From: Tardiphaga sp.
Lineage (GTDB): Bacteria; Pseudomonadota; Alphaproteobacteria; Rhizobiales; Xanthobacteraceae
NCBI RefSeq assembly: GCF_028290495.1
Contig: NZ_JAQGJT010000051.1
Location: forward strand, 1-55,575
DNA: 55,575 nucleotides
Direction: 5' to 3'
This document shows positions 16,962 through 27,320 of the stretch, one piece after another; positions within the stretch are counted from its first letter, which is position 1; every line of letters begins with the position of its first letter. A program made the translations under genes and the position numbers. The notes beneath the pieces were generated by a model that saw only the letters and a list, made by a program, of their open reading frames with translations, did no database searches and was not told where the DNA came from.

Positions 16962-19531
16962 TGACAACGCAGGACACGACCATTCCGGCCAGCCGCGGTC
17001 CGTCGCTGGCGCTGCGTTATGCGCTGCGCGAGATGCGCGGCGGGCTGCGCGGCTTCTACGTGTTCATCGCCTGCATCGCGCTCGGCGTCATGGCGATCGC
17101 CGGCGTCGGCTCGGTCGCCGCCTCGCTCAGCGAAGGTCTGGCGCGCGAGGGCCGCACACTGCTCGGCGGCGACGCCGCGTTCTCGCTGATGCAGCGCGAG
17201 GCCAGCCCGGAAGAACTCGCCTTCCTGCGCTCGCGCGGCCAGGTTTCCAGCGCGGCGACGTTGCGCGGCATGGTCAAGGCCGCCGACGGCCAGTTGGCGC
17301 TGGTCGAGATCAAGGCCGTCGATAGTGCCTATCCGATGCTCGGCCAGGTCACGATGGCGCCCGACATGGCGGTCAGGGATCTCGTTGCCGAGCGCGATGG
17401 CGCATTTGGCGCTGCGACCGATTCGACGCTGATGGCGCGGCTCGACCTCAAGCTCGGCGACCGCGTCACCGTCGGCTCCACCACCTTCCAGATCCGCAGC
17501 GTAATCTCCGCCGAGCCCGACAAGCTGTCCGGCGGCGTCGGCTTCGCGCCCCGCTTTCTCGCCAGCGAGGAGGCGCTGCGCGCGACCAAGCTGCTGCAGC
17601 CAGGCAGCCTGGTGCGCTGGATCTATCGCGTCCGGCTGCCCGACAACGCCGCCGGTGACCGCGCCGCCAATGCGCTGGCCGATGATACCCGCAAAGCCCT
17701 GCCGCAGGTCGGCTGGGAAATCCGTACCCGCGACAATGCTTCGCCACAGCTTGAGCGCACCATCACCCGCTTCACCCAGTTCCTGACGCTGGTTGGCCTC
17801 GCCGCGCTGCTGGTCGGCGGCGTCGGTGTCGCCAACGCGGTGAAAAGCCATATCGATCGCCGCCGCGACGTCATTGCCGCGCTGAAGGCGCTCGGCGCCA
17901 CCGGCCGCGACGTGTTTGCGATTTACCTCACGCAGGTGCTGGCGCTGGCGGCGATCGGCTCGTTGATCGGCCTGGTGCTCGGCGCCGGACTGCCCTTTGC
18001 CGTGGTCGGGCTGTTCGGCCACCTGCTGCCGCTGCCGGTGGTGCCGGCGCTGCATCCCGGCGAACTCGGCTTGTCGCTGCTCTATGGTCTGCTGACGGCT
18101 TTGGCGTTCGGCCTATGGCCGCTGGCGCGGGTCCATGACGTGCCGGTGGCGGCCCTGTTTCGCGACGAGGTGTCCGGCGAAACCCACCGGCCGAAGCGAC
18201 GCTATCTGGTCTGGATGGCGCTGGTGATCGCGCTCTTGATCGCCGTGGTGATCGGCCTCGCCTACGACAAACGCGTCGCCGGGGTGTTCGTGGTGTCGTC
18301 GATGCTGGTGTTCGCGCTGTTGCGCGGCATCGCCTCGGCGATGATGGCTTTCGCCAAACGCCTGCCGCGTCCCTCCACCACCATGTTGCGGCTGGCGATC
18401 GCCAATATCCACCGGCCGGGCGCGCTGACGCCGTCGGTGGTGATGTCGCTCGGGCTCGGCCTCACCGTGCTGGTAACGATCACCCAGATCGACGGCAATT
18501 TGCGCCGCCAGTTCATGGCGGCACTGCCGGAGAAGGCGCCGTCGTTCTACTTCATCGACATCCCCTCCACCGAGGCGGAGCGCTTCGGCGCGTTCCTCAA
18601 GGAGAAGGCTCCGCAAGCCACCGTTGAGGACGTGCCGATGCTGCGCGGCCGGATCGTCGCGGCGCGCGGCGTCAAGGCCGAGGACCTCAAGCCGTCGGCG
18701 GACGCCGAATGGGTGCTGCAGAGCGACCGCGGCATCAGTTACACCAACGAGGTGCCCAAGGGCTCGAAGCTGGTCGAGGGCCAATGGTGGGCGCCGGATT
18801 ACAATGGGCCGCCGCTGGTCTCGTTCGAGAAGAAGCTGGCCGACGGGCTCGGGCTGAAGCTCGGCGATGAAGTCGTGGTCAACGTGCTTGGCCGCGACAT
18901 CTCCGCCAGGATCTCCAACATGCGCACGGTGGACTGGCAGAGCCTGGGCATCAATTTCGTGCTGGTGTTCTCGCCCAACACCTTCCGCGGCGCGCCGCAT
19001 ACCCATATCGCGACGCTGGCCGAGGCGCAGCCCGACCCGTCGAAGGATGCCCCGCTGATCAAGGCCGTGGCGGAAGCGTTCCCGATGATCACCAGCGTCC
19101 GAGTTCGCGAGGCGCTCGATACGATCGGCACCGTCGTCACCAACCTGGTGCTGGCGATTCGCGGCGCCAGCGCGGTGACGCTGCTCTCGGCGATCCTGGT
19201 GTTGGGCGGGGCGCTGGCCGCCGGCCACCGCCACCGGGTCTATGACGCGGTGATTCTCAAGACGCTCGGCGCCACAAGGTTGCGGCTGCTCGGCGCCTAT
19301 GCGCTGGAATATCTGATGATCGGCTTTGCCACCGCTGTATTCGGCGTCGTCGCCGGCTCGGTCGCGGCCTGGCTGATTGTGACACGGCTGATGACGCTGA
19401 GCTTCATCTGGCAGGCCGGCAGCGCCGCCGGCGTCGTGCTGGCCGCGCTTATTGTCACAGTGGGGCTCGGCCTTGCCGGTACGCTGGTCGCGCTGAACCA
19501 GAAACCGGCCACTGTATTGCGGAATTTGTGA
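16961..19531 (+). CDS. FtsX-like ABC permease, YbbP type
   Basis: An 856-residue inner-membrane permease partner of the preceding ATPase. After a short cytoplasmic start comes a first transmembrane helix (about 30-52) and a large periplasmic domain. Then follow FtsX-type helix groups near 265-400, a second periplasmic domain (about 500-720) and a final three-helix FtsX block (about 730-850). This two-module plan is that of E. coli YbbP. The substrate is unknown. In E. coli the pair sits beside tesA as here, and a link to lipid or ester export has been suggested from that neighbourhood only. Confidence 0.93.
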   Translation: MTTQDTTIPASRGPSLALRYALREMRGGLRGFYVFIACIALGVMAIAGVGSVAASLSEGLAREGRTLLGGDAAFSLMQREASPEELAFLRSRGQVSSAATLRGMVKAADGQLALVEIKAVDSAYPMLGQVTMAPDMAVRDLVAERDGAFGAATDSTLMARLDLKLGDRVTVGSTTFQIRSVISAEPDKLSGGVGFAPRFLASEEALRATKLLQPGSLVRWIYRVRLPDNAAGDRAANALADDTRKALPQVGWEIRTRDNASPQLERTITRFTQFLTLVGLAALLVGGVGVANAVKSHIDRRRDVIAALKALGATGRDVFAIYLTQVLALAAIGSLIGLVLGAGLPFAVVGLFGHLLPLPVVPALHPGELGLSLLYGLLTALAFGLWPLARVHDVPVAALFRDEVSGETHRPKRRYLVWMALVIALLIAVVIGLAYDKRVAGVFVVSSMLVFALLRGIASAMMAFAKRLPRPSTTMLRLAIANIHRPGALTPSVVMSLGLGLTVLVTITQIDGNLRRQFMAALPEKAPSFYFIDIPSTEAERFGAFLKEKAPQATVEDVPMLRGRIVAARGVKAEDLKPSADAEWVLQSDRGISYTNEVPKGSKLVEGQWWAPDYNGPPLVSFEKKLADGLGLKLGDEVVVNVLGRDISARISNMRTVDWQSLGINFVLVFSPNTFRGAPHTHIATLAEAQPDPSKDAPLIKAVAEAFPMITSVRVREALDTIGTVVTNLVLAIRGASAVTLLSAILVLGGALAAGHRHRVYDAVILKTLGATRLRLLGAYALEYLMIGFATAVFGVVAGSVAAWLIVTRLMTLSFIWQAGSAAGVVLAALIVTVGLGLAGTLVALNQKPATVLRNL

Positions 19532-19702
19532 CCCGAAACGGCAAGAATGCCGCTTAAAGCTGTTATTTTGCTATTATAAAGGTATTTGCGGCAGCGGCGG
19601 ATTTACCACTCGGGCGGACATATCGGGTGGGGCGACATTCCGCCACGCGTGGAAGCTTGCGGTGAATGTGTTAGTTTACCACATACCCTCTGGGTCAGAC
19701 GA

Positions 19703-19785
19703 CCGGCGTGAATGACATTGATTTAATGTCAGGAATGCCGGCTCTGGGATACAATTCGAACCGGCGGCGCAAACCCTTTGCGGCC
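19703..19785 (+). ncRNA. structured 5' leader, candidate ybhL leader motif
   Basis: Upstream of the YbhL-family gene are two hairpins. The first pairs CCGGC (19703-19707) with GCCGG (19737-19741), and inside it TGACATT (19713-19719) with AATGTCA (19725-19731). The second pairs CGCAAA (19768-19773) with TTTGCG (19777-19782). Known: Rhizobiales carry a conserved 'ybhL leader' RNA motif before this gene. I identify it by position and structure; I could not compare it with the published consensus. The structure ends about 25 bases before the ATG. Confidence 0.5.
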
Positions 19786-19810
19786 AGACGGACAACACAG
19801 GATTTCGACC

Positions 19811-20599
19811 ATGTCGGACTTCGATCGTAATTATGCTTCTCCTTTCGGCCGGGCCGCCGCGCGTGACACCGCTGCGGTCGATGCCGGGCTGCGCTCATAC
19901 ATGCTGCGGATTTACAATTACATGTCGATCGGCCTGGCCATCACCGGTCTGGCCGCGCTCGGCGTGTACATGGCGGCCGTGACCACCGACCCGTCGGGCG
20001 CTGCGGCCAAGATCGGCAGCTCGTTCCTGACGCCGTTCGGCTACGCAATGTTCGTCAGCCCGCTGAAGTGGGTGTTCATGCTGGCGCCGCTGGCGATGGT
20101 GTTCGCTATCTCGTTCGGCATCAACCGCCTCAAGCCCGCGACCGCGCAGCTGATGTTCTGGGCCTTCGCGGCCCTGATGGGCATCTCGCTGTCGTCGATC
20201 TTCCTGGTGTACACGCACACCTCGATCACCCGGGTGTTCTTCATCACCGCGGCCTCGTTCGGTGCGCTGAGCCTGTACGGCTACACCACCAAGCGTGACA
20301 TGACGGGCATGGGGTCGTTCCTGATCATGGGCCTGTTCGGCATCATCATCGCGAGCCTGGTCAACATCTTCGTGGCCTCCTCGATGCTGCAGTTCATCGT
20401 CTCGGTGGTCGGCGTGCTGATCTTCGCGGGCCTCACCGCCTACGATACCCAGCGCCTGAAGAACGACTACATCTACGGTTACGCCTCGCAGGGTGGCGAT
20501 ATCGCGGAACGTGCGGCGATCACCGGCGCACTGTCGCTGTACCTGAACTTCATCAACCTGTTCACGCTGCTGCTGCAGCTGCTCGGGCAGAAAGAGTAA
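19811..20599 (+). CDS. Bax inhibitor-1 / YbhL family membrane protein
   Basis: A 262-residue inner-membrane protein with seven hydrophobic segments starting near residue 30 (TM1 about 35-55). The BI-1/TMBIM family run IFAGLTAYDTQRLKNDY lies near residues 208-224. This contains the conserved aspartate region linked to calcium/proton leak in bacterial homologues such as BsYetJ. The short polar N-terminus (MSDFDRNYASPFGRAAARD) is typical of rhizobial members. The start is the ATG after GGATTTCGACC; a longer frame would overlap the leader structure. The gene is monocistronic, with a structured leader before it and a terminator after it. Its cellular role in bacteria is not settled. Confidence 0.93.
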   Translation: MSDFDRNYASPFGRAAARDTAAVDAGLRSYMLRIYNYMSIGLAITGLAALGVYMAAVTTDPSGAAAKIGSSFLTPFGYAMFVSPLKWVFMLAPLAMVFAISFGINRLKPATAQLMFWAFAALMGISLSSIFLVYTHTSITRVFFITAASFGALSLYGYTTKRDMTGMGSFLIMGLFGIIIASLVNIFVASSMLQFIVSVVGVLIFAGLTAYDTQRLKNDYIYGYASQGGDIAERAAITGALSLYLNFINLFTLLLQLLGQKE

Positions 20600-20622
20600 C
20601 CTTCGGGTTTTCCGGATCTTTC

Positions 20623-20656
20623 AAAGCCCCGGCCTCACGGCCGGGGCTTTTCTTTT
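20623..20656 (+). terminator. intrinsic terminator of the ybhL-type gene
   Basis: A perfect 12-bp stem (20623-20634 with 20639-20650) has loop TCAC and is followed by TCTTTT. It lies 24 bases after the stop codon. Confidence 0.92.
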
Positions 20657-20681
20657 GCCGTCATGAAAATTACGCTGCGGC

Positions 20682-21227
20682 ATGTCCGATATTCAAATCA
20701 GGCCCGCCGCGGCGGCCGATCTTGCCGCCATCACCGCGATCTACCGCGAAGAGGTGCTGCATGGCACCGCGACCTTCGAGCTGATCCCGCCGGATCTCGT
20801 CGAGATGACGCGCCGCTTCGAGGCGCTGACGTCTGCGGGCTTCCCCTGGCTGTCGGCGCTGCTCGACGGCCGTGTCGTCGGCTATGCCTATGCCGGAAGT
20901 TTCCACGCCCGGCCCGCCTATCGCTTCACCGTGGAGGATTCGATCTATCTGGCGTCGGACAGCCAACGCCGCGGCATCGGCACCAGGCTGGTGCAGCGGC
21001 TCATCGAGGAATGCGAGGTGAGGGGCTTCCGCCAGATCGTCGCGGTGATCGGCGACTCCGCCAATGCTGGCTCGATCGGCGTTCACGTCAGCGCCGGCTT
21101 CCAGATGATCGGTATCCATCCCGATGTCGGCTTCAAATTCGGCCGCTGGCTCGACGTCGTGATGATGCAACACGCGATCGGCGGCGGCGGGCGGTCGGTG
21201 CCGGATGACGATCCCGCGCAGAAGTAG
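20682..21227 (+). CDS. GNAT N-acetyltransferase, phosphinothricin acetyltransferase-like
   Basis: A 181-residue acetyl-CoA-dependent transferase. The N-terminus IRPAAAADLAAITAIYREEV and the acetyl-CoA loop QRRGIGTRLV (about 104-113) place it in the GNAT fold. The AIYREEV..GTATFEL start and the NAGSIGVHVSAGFQMIG run are those of the Pat/Bar/MddA group. These acetylate phosphinothricin, methionine sulfoximine or related amino acid analogues. Chromosomal members usually handle methionine sulfone/sulfoximine-like compounds, and resistance cannot be assumed. It stands alone between a terminator and a convergent DUF2794 gene. Confidence 0.88.
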   Translation: MSDIQIRPAAAADLAAITAIYREEVLHGTATFELIPPDLVEMTRRFEALTSAGFPWLSALLDGRVVGYAYAGSFHARPAYRFTVEDSIYLASDSQRRGIGTRLVQRLIEECEVRGFRQIVAVIGDSANAGSIGVHVSAGFQMIGIHPDVGFKFGRWLDVVMMQHAIGGGGRSVPDDDPAQK

Positions 21228-21230
21228 CCG

Positions 21231-21590
21231 CTATATCACCGCCAGCTTGCGGTCGATCACCAGCAGCACGCGGTCGAGTTCGTGGCCGCGGCGCAGGATC
21301 AGGCCGCTGGCGGAAATCACGCTGTAGATGCCCTGCTTGCGCGCCAGCCGGGGGTCTTTTTCGATCCGGTAGATCGGCACTTCGGAGGCGCGCCGGAACA
21401 CCGAAAACACCGCGCGATCTCGGAGGAAGTCGATCGCATAATCGCGCCACTCGCCATCGGCGACCATGCGGCCGTACAGGTTCAGTATGCGATTGAGTTC
21501 GATGCGGTTGAACGTGACGGTAGGGGCGACCACGTTGCGGTCTGCCCCGCGACTCTCGCCGGGATCGGTATCCCCTGGTGTCAAACTCAT
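21231..21590 (-). CDS. DUF2794 domain protein
   Basis: A 119-residue cytoplasmic protein of unknown function. After a polar start of about 22 residues comes the conserved DUF2794 body, with VTFNRIELNRILNLYGRMVA, EWRDYAIDFL and a mixed alpha/beta C-terminus (RRASEVPIYRIEK...RHGHELDRVLLV-like). The family is confined to alphaproteobacteria and its members have this size. The stop lies 3 bases from the end of the convergent acetyltransferase gene. No catalytic signature is visible. Confidence 0.88.
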   Translation of the reverse strand: MSLTPGDTDPGESRGADRNVVAPTVTFNRIELNRILNLYGRMVADGEWRDYAIDFLRDRAVFSVFRRASEVPIYRIEKDPRLARKQGIYSVISASGLILRRGHELDRVLLVIDRKLAVI

Positions 21591-21719
21591 GCAGCGCCTC
21601 CTGTCACAGGTTTCGCATGATCGCGCCGTCCTGCCTGTGCTGCAAGGGGCCGCGGCGCGGCATCAGGTGCCCCCTGGAAATGTGCTGTCACGGGATCGTT
21701 AGAGCGATCTTATTGCCGC

Positions 21720-21887
21720 CAGATTTTCGCCCAGCGGCGGCCTAGCTGCGTTGCGAAAAGAAGTCACTGCGTTGGGCCCGGTTCTTCTGGTCCTGGATTC
21801 CTCAGCCCCCAGCCCCCCGGGGCCGCTTGGGTCGGGCCCGCGCAGGGTTACTCTACTGGGACCAACGTAAGTTGGTCCTTTTCTTTT
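21720..21887 (+). ncRNA. candidate small RNA with perfect intrinsic terminator
   Basis: This gene-free stretch carries stable pairings on the plus strand. TTTTCGC (21724-21730) pairs with GCGAAAA (21753-21759). CTGCG+GGGCCCG (21767-21780) pairs with CGGGCCC+CGCAG (21833-21845). The 3' end is a terminator hairpin, GGACCAAC (21859-21866) GTAA GTTGGTCC (21871-21878), followed by TTTTCTTTT. No open frame with a ribosome site precedes the terminator, so it needs an RNA gene to explain it. The 5' end is my estimate. It lacks the hallmarks I know for tmRNA, SRP RNA or RNase P RNA; 6S RNA is not excluded. Confidence 0.6.
21859..21887 (+). terminator. intrinsic terminator of the candidate small RNA
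   Basis: A perfect 8-bp stem has a GTAA tetraloop and a tail of eight T broken by one C. The tail is T-rich only on the plus strand, which fixes the direction. Confidence 0.88.
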
Positions 21888-21896
21888 GGATGGTAC

Positions 21897-22010
21897 TTGT
21901 CATTCCGGGGCGCGAGCGAGCCCGGAATCTCGAAATGGGACGATGAACAACTCGGGGTTCCGGGTTCACGCTCTGTCGGCTCCGCCGCCCGAGCGCGCCC
22001 CGGAATGACG
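21897..22010. repeat. intergenic palindromic repeat, type A
   Basis: The ends form a perfect 16-bp inverted repeat: GTCATTCCGGGGCGCG (21899-21914) with 21994-22009. The interior carries CCCGGAA and TTCCGGG. It lies between the plus-strand small-RNA terminator and the end of the minus-strand DUF1223 gene, a convergent site. Confidence 0.88.
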
Positions 22011-22018
22011 TTGAAGCG

Positions 22019-22774
22019 TTATTGCAGAGACGTCATCGTCGCGCCGAGCATGGCGCCGGGATTGTCTCGCGTCCCGTTCTGGACGTAGACCACCGCGGCA
22101 TCGACACCTTCGAGGCGGATGTTTTCCAGCGGTACAGTCCAGCTTTCCGCCGTTCCGGTCCAGTCGCCGACCTTGAGCCAGTTCCGCACTACATTGTAGT
22201 AGGTCAGCGCCTGGCCGCGATTCTCGCCGCGGCCGATGGAGATCGGCACGGCTTTTGATACCGCGAAGATCCAGACTTCGCCGCGGGCAGCATAAGGGCT
22301 GTTGCCGGAAGCGGCGACGGCGACGTTGACCTGTTTGCCCGAGATCGTCAGCGACACCGGCACCGACATGACGCCATCGTTTTTTCGGGTGTCGGTGATC
22401 GCGGATTCGATCTTGCTGCGGTCGCTGCCGATCGCTTGCTGGGTGCCGTTGATGACGACCTGCGGCGTATAGACGTCACGATCGCCACGCATTTGTGAAT
22501 AGGATTTCTGTCTCGCGCTGAACCGGGCGTCCGCCAGCGTGTCCTTCCAGCCGAGATAGTCCCAGTAGTCGATCGGAAGACTGAGTGCGATCACCGAGGG
22601 GTCGCGGGCGAGGTCGCCGATGATCTTGTCGGCCGGCGGGCAGGACGAACATCCCTGCGAGGTAAACAGCTCGACAACCGCGCGGGGTTGGCTGTGCGCG
22701 GTACCGATCATAGCAAGCACGGCGCAGACGCTGGCTGCGCCGGTCCATCGCGATATGCCTTGAGACGACTTCAT
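22019..22774 (-). CDS. DUF1223 family exported thioredoxin-fold protein
   Basis: A 251-residue exported protein. After a signal peptide (about 1-28, ending AHS) comes VVELFTSQGCSSCPPADK with cysteines 42 and 45, a CxxC in thioredoxin position that is the mark of DUF1223. The fold then runs through PIDYWDYLGWKD and YTPQVVINGTQ, the expected cis-proline side. Thiol-redox activity is plausible but unproven for the family. The chosen start gives a clean signal peptide; an earlier ATG at 22852 would put 26 odd residues before it. It lies downstream of acnA in the same direction, but two hairpins separate them. Confidence 0.85.
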   Translation of the reverse strand: MKSSQGISRWTGAASVCAVLAMIGTAHSQPRAVVELFTSQGCSSCPPADKIIGDLARDPSVIALSLPIDYWDYLGWKDTLADARFSARQKSYSQMRGDRDVYTPQVVINGTQQAIGSDRSKIESAITDTRKNDGVMSVPVSLTISGKQVNVAVAASGNSPYAARGEVWIFAVSKAVPISIGRGENRGQALTYYNVVRNWLKVGDWTGTAESWTVPLENIRLEGVDAAVVYVQNGTRDNPGAMLGATMTSLQ

Positions 22775-22857
22775 GAATTGCCACGGTTGAAAAGCGACAC
22801 GTAACAGACGGTGCCCCGATCCGGAAGGGCCGCTAAGTTCATTCACCTTCATACGAC

Positions 22858-22937
22858 GGAAGGCGGCCCTTGATAGGCCGCCTTCCGTTCACTAACCACT
22901 CAACACGCCGTGAGGCAGTATGGCTCACGGCGTGTTG
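22858..22937 (-). terminator. tandem hairpins after acnA
   Basis: Two perfect hairpins follow the acnA stop on the minus strand. The first is a 14-bp stem (22901-22914 with 22924-22937), 7 bases after the stop. The second is an 11-bp stem (22858-22868 with 22876-22886). Neither has a long T tail, so they may protect the 3' end as much as stop transcription. Confidence 0.7.
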
Positions 22938-22944
22938 TGATCGA

Positions 22945-25662
<2,718 letters not shown>

Positions 25663-25779
25663 GTGGAGCAGTCCCAATTCTTCGTTTCAGGGATACCCGG
25701 CAAAAGGTATCAATACACCGCAGCGGGGCAACCTGATTGACTTGCAGGTACCGATTGTGTGCTGCATCAAGTTCCGGCT

Positions 25780-25796
25780 TATAGAATCTTTCTAGA
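25780..25796 (-). promoter_or_regulatory. Irr-box (ICE)-like inverted repeat upstream of acnA
   Basis: TATAGAATCTTTCTAGA has the perfect core TAGAA-N3-TTCTA. The iron control element bound by Irr in rhizobia is, as I recall, TTTAGAA-N3-TTCTAAA, so only two outer positions differ. It lies 118-134 bases before the acnA start and 95 before ccmA. Both encode iron or haem functions, so either or both could be the target. Confidence 0.65.
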
Positions 25797-25890
25797 GCCG
25801 CCGCCACACTGACAATCGTTTCGCAGCAATGCGGGATCGGGCAATGCGACACTGCGCCTTCCACGAGCGGAGGGCCGCGAAAGGACCAGG

Positions 25891-26493
25891 ATGCGGCTCT
25901 CGGGGCGTGGTTTGCGATGCGTGCGGGGCGGCCGTGAGGTGTTTTCCGGGCTCGATTTCGATGCGGAGGCCGGCTCGGCATTGGCCGTGGTCGGTCCCAA
26001 TGGCGCCGGCAAGACCTCGTTGCTGCGGCTGATCGCCGGTCTCCTCGCGATCGAGGGCGGTTCGATCGCGTTGGCCGGCGGCGATGCCGAGCTGACGCTG
26101 CCCGAGCAGTCGCATTATCTCGGCCACAGCGACGCCATGAAGCCGGCGCTGACGGTGACGGAAAACCTTGCTTTCTGGGCTGAATTTCTCGGCGGCGCGT
26201 CGGCCGATCCGGCCGAATGCATTGCCGCCGTCGGCCTCAGCCACGCCGCCGCGCTGTCGGCCGGGTTCCTCTCTGCCGGCCAGCGCCGCCGGCTCTCGAT
26301 CGCGCGGCTTCTCGCCGTGCACCGGCCGATCTGGCTGCTCGACGAGCCGACCTCCGCGCTGGATATGGCCAGCCAGCGGATTTTTGCCGGCCTGATGACG
26401 ATGCATCTGGCCGGCGGCGGCATGATCATCGCCGCCACGCACGCGCCGCTCGGCATCAAGGCCCGGGAATTGCGGATCGGGGGGCCATCGTGA
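25891..26493 (+). CDS. ccmA: haem ABC exporter ATP-binding protein CcmA
   Basis: The ATPase (200 residues) of the CcmABCD complex that releases holo-CcmE for c-type cytochrome assembly. Walker A is GPNGAGKTS near 34-42. The signature region reads [15 protein letters not shown], with the AGQRR variant usual in CcmA, and Walker B is [12 protein letters not shown]. The start has AAAGGACCAGG just upstream. In B. japonicum this gene is called cycV. It opens a plus-strand ccm run, ccmA-ccmB-[amidohydrolase]-ccmC-ccmD-ccmG. Confidence 0.96.
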   Translation: MRLSGRGLRCVRGGREVFSGLDFDAEAGSALAVVGPNGAGKTSLLRLIAGLLAIEGGSIALAGGDAELTLPEQSHYLGHSDAMKPALTVTENLAFWAEFLGGASADPAECIAAVGLSHAAALSAGFLSAGQRRRLSIARLLAVHRPIWLLDEPTSALDMASQRIFAGLMTMHLAGGGMIIAATHAPLGIKARELRIGGPS

Positions 26494-26539
26494 GGGCGCG
26501 CGTGGACGACGGCTCACGTTATTCGCCACGGTGTCCCTC

Positions 26540-27208
26540 ATGACCGCCCTTGGCGCCCTGATTCGCCGCGACATCCGCATTGCCATGCGGGTGGGCGGCG
26601 GCGCATTGATCGGGGTGCTGTTCTTTCTCACGGTGGTCGTGCTGATGCCGTTCGCGCTGGGGCCGGATCTGGCGCTGCTGGCGCGGCTCGGGCCGGCGAT
26701 CCTGTGGATCGGTGCGCTGCTGGCCAGCCTGCTGACGCTCGACCGGCTGTTCGTGGCCGATCAGGACGACGGTTCGCTCGACCTGATTCTAATGAGCCGC
26801 ACGCCGCTCGAACTGGCCTGCGCGGCCAAGGCGCTGGCGCACTGGATCGCCGCCGGCGTGCCGCTGATCATCGCCACGCCGGTGCTCGGTCTGCTGCTCA
26901 ATCTCGACGGCGCCGCCACCTTGGCGGTGGCGCTGACGCTGTTGGCCGGCACCCCGGCATTGACCTTCACCGGCATGATCGGCGCGGCGCTCGCGGTGAC
27001 GCTGCAACGCGGCGGGCTGCTGCTGGCCGTGCTGGTGCTGCCGTTATCGATCCCGGTGCTGATCTTTGGCGTCGCGGCGTCCAATGCCGCGATCGACGGC
27101 GAACTGGCGTTCGGCACGCCGTTCTCGATCTTGTGCGCGCTGTCGCTGGCGAGCCTGGTGATCGGCCCGTTCGCCGCCGCGGCCAGCCTGCGGCACGGGC
27201 TGGACTAG
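26540..27208 (+). CDS. ccmB: haem exporter membrane protein CcmB
   Basis: An inner-membrane subunit of 222 residues with six hydrophobic segments. It starts MTALGALIRRDIRIAMRVGG, the family N-terminus. ADQDDGSLDLILMSRTPLE (near 72-90) is the conserved cytoplasmic loop of CcmB. A GTG three codons earlier (26531) is in frame; I prefer the ATG because homologues start there. It partners CcmA and CcmC. It is 46 bases after ccmA. CcmC, normally next, is pushed 1.25 kb away by a foreign gene. Confidence 0.95.
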   Translation: MTALGALIRRDIRIAMRVGGGALIGVLFFLTVVVLMPFALGPDLALLARLGPAILWIGALLASLLTLDRLFVADQDDGSLDLILMSRTPLELACAAKALAHWIAAGVPLIIATPVLGLLLNLDGAATLAVALTLLAGTPALTFTGMIGAALAVTLQRGGLLLAVLVLPLSIPVLIFGVAASNAAIDGELAFGTPFSILCALSLASLVIGPFAAAASLRHGLD

Positions 27209-27320
27209 GCAACGTCTGAGCCAAGCTTGGGCTGGTCAGGCCACGGCGGCCAGGATTGTCACCCCCGAAAAAACCATTGATGATGCCCGCAACAATAAAA
27301 TACCGCGGGAGTGAATCGGG

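Noticed and set aside
19750..19762. TTCGAAC as part of a tRNA T-loop
   Set aside because: No acceptor or anticodon stems fit around it; it belongs to the hairpins of the ybhL leader.
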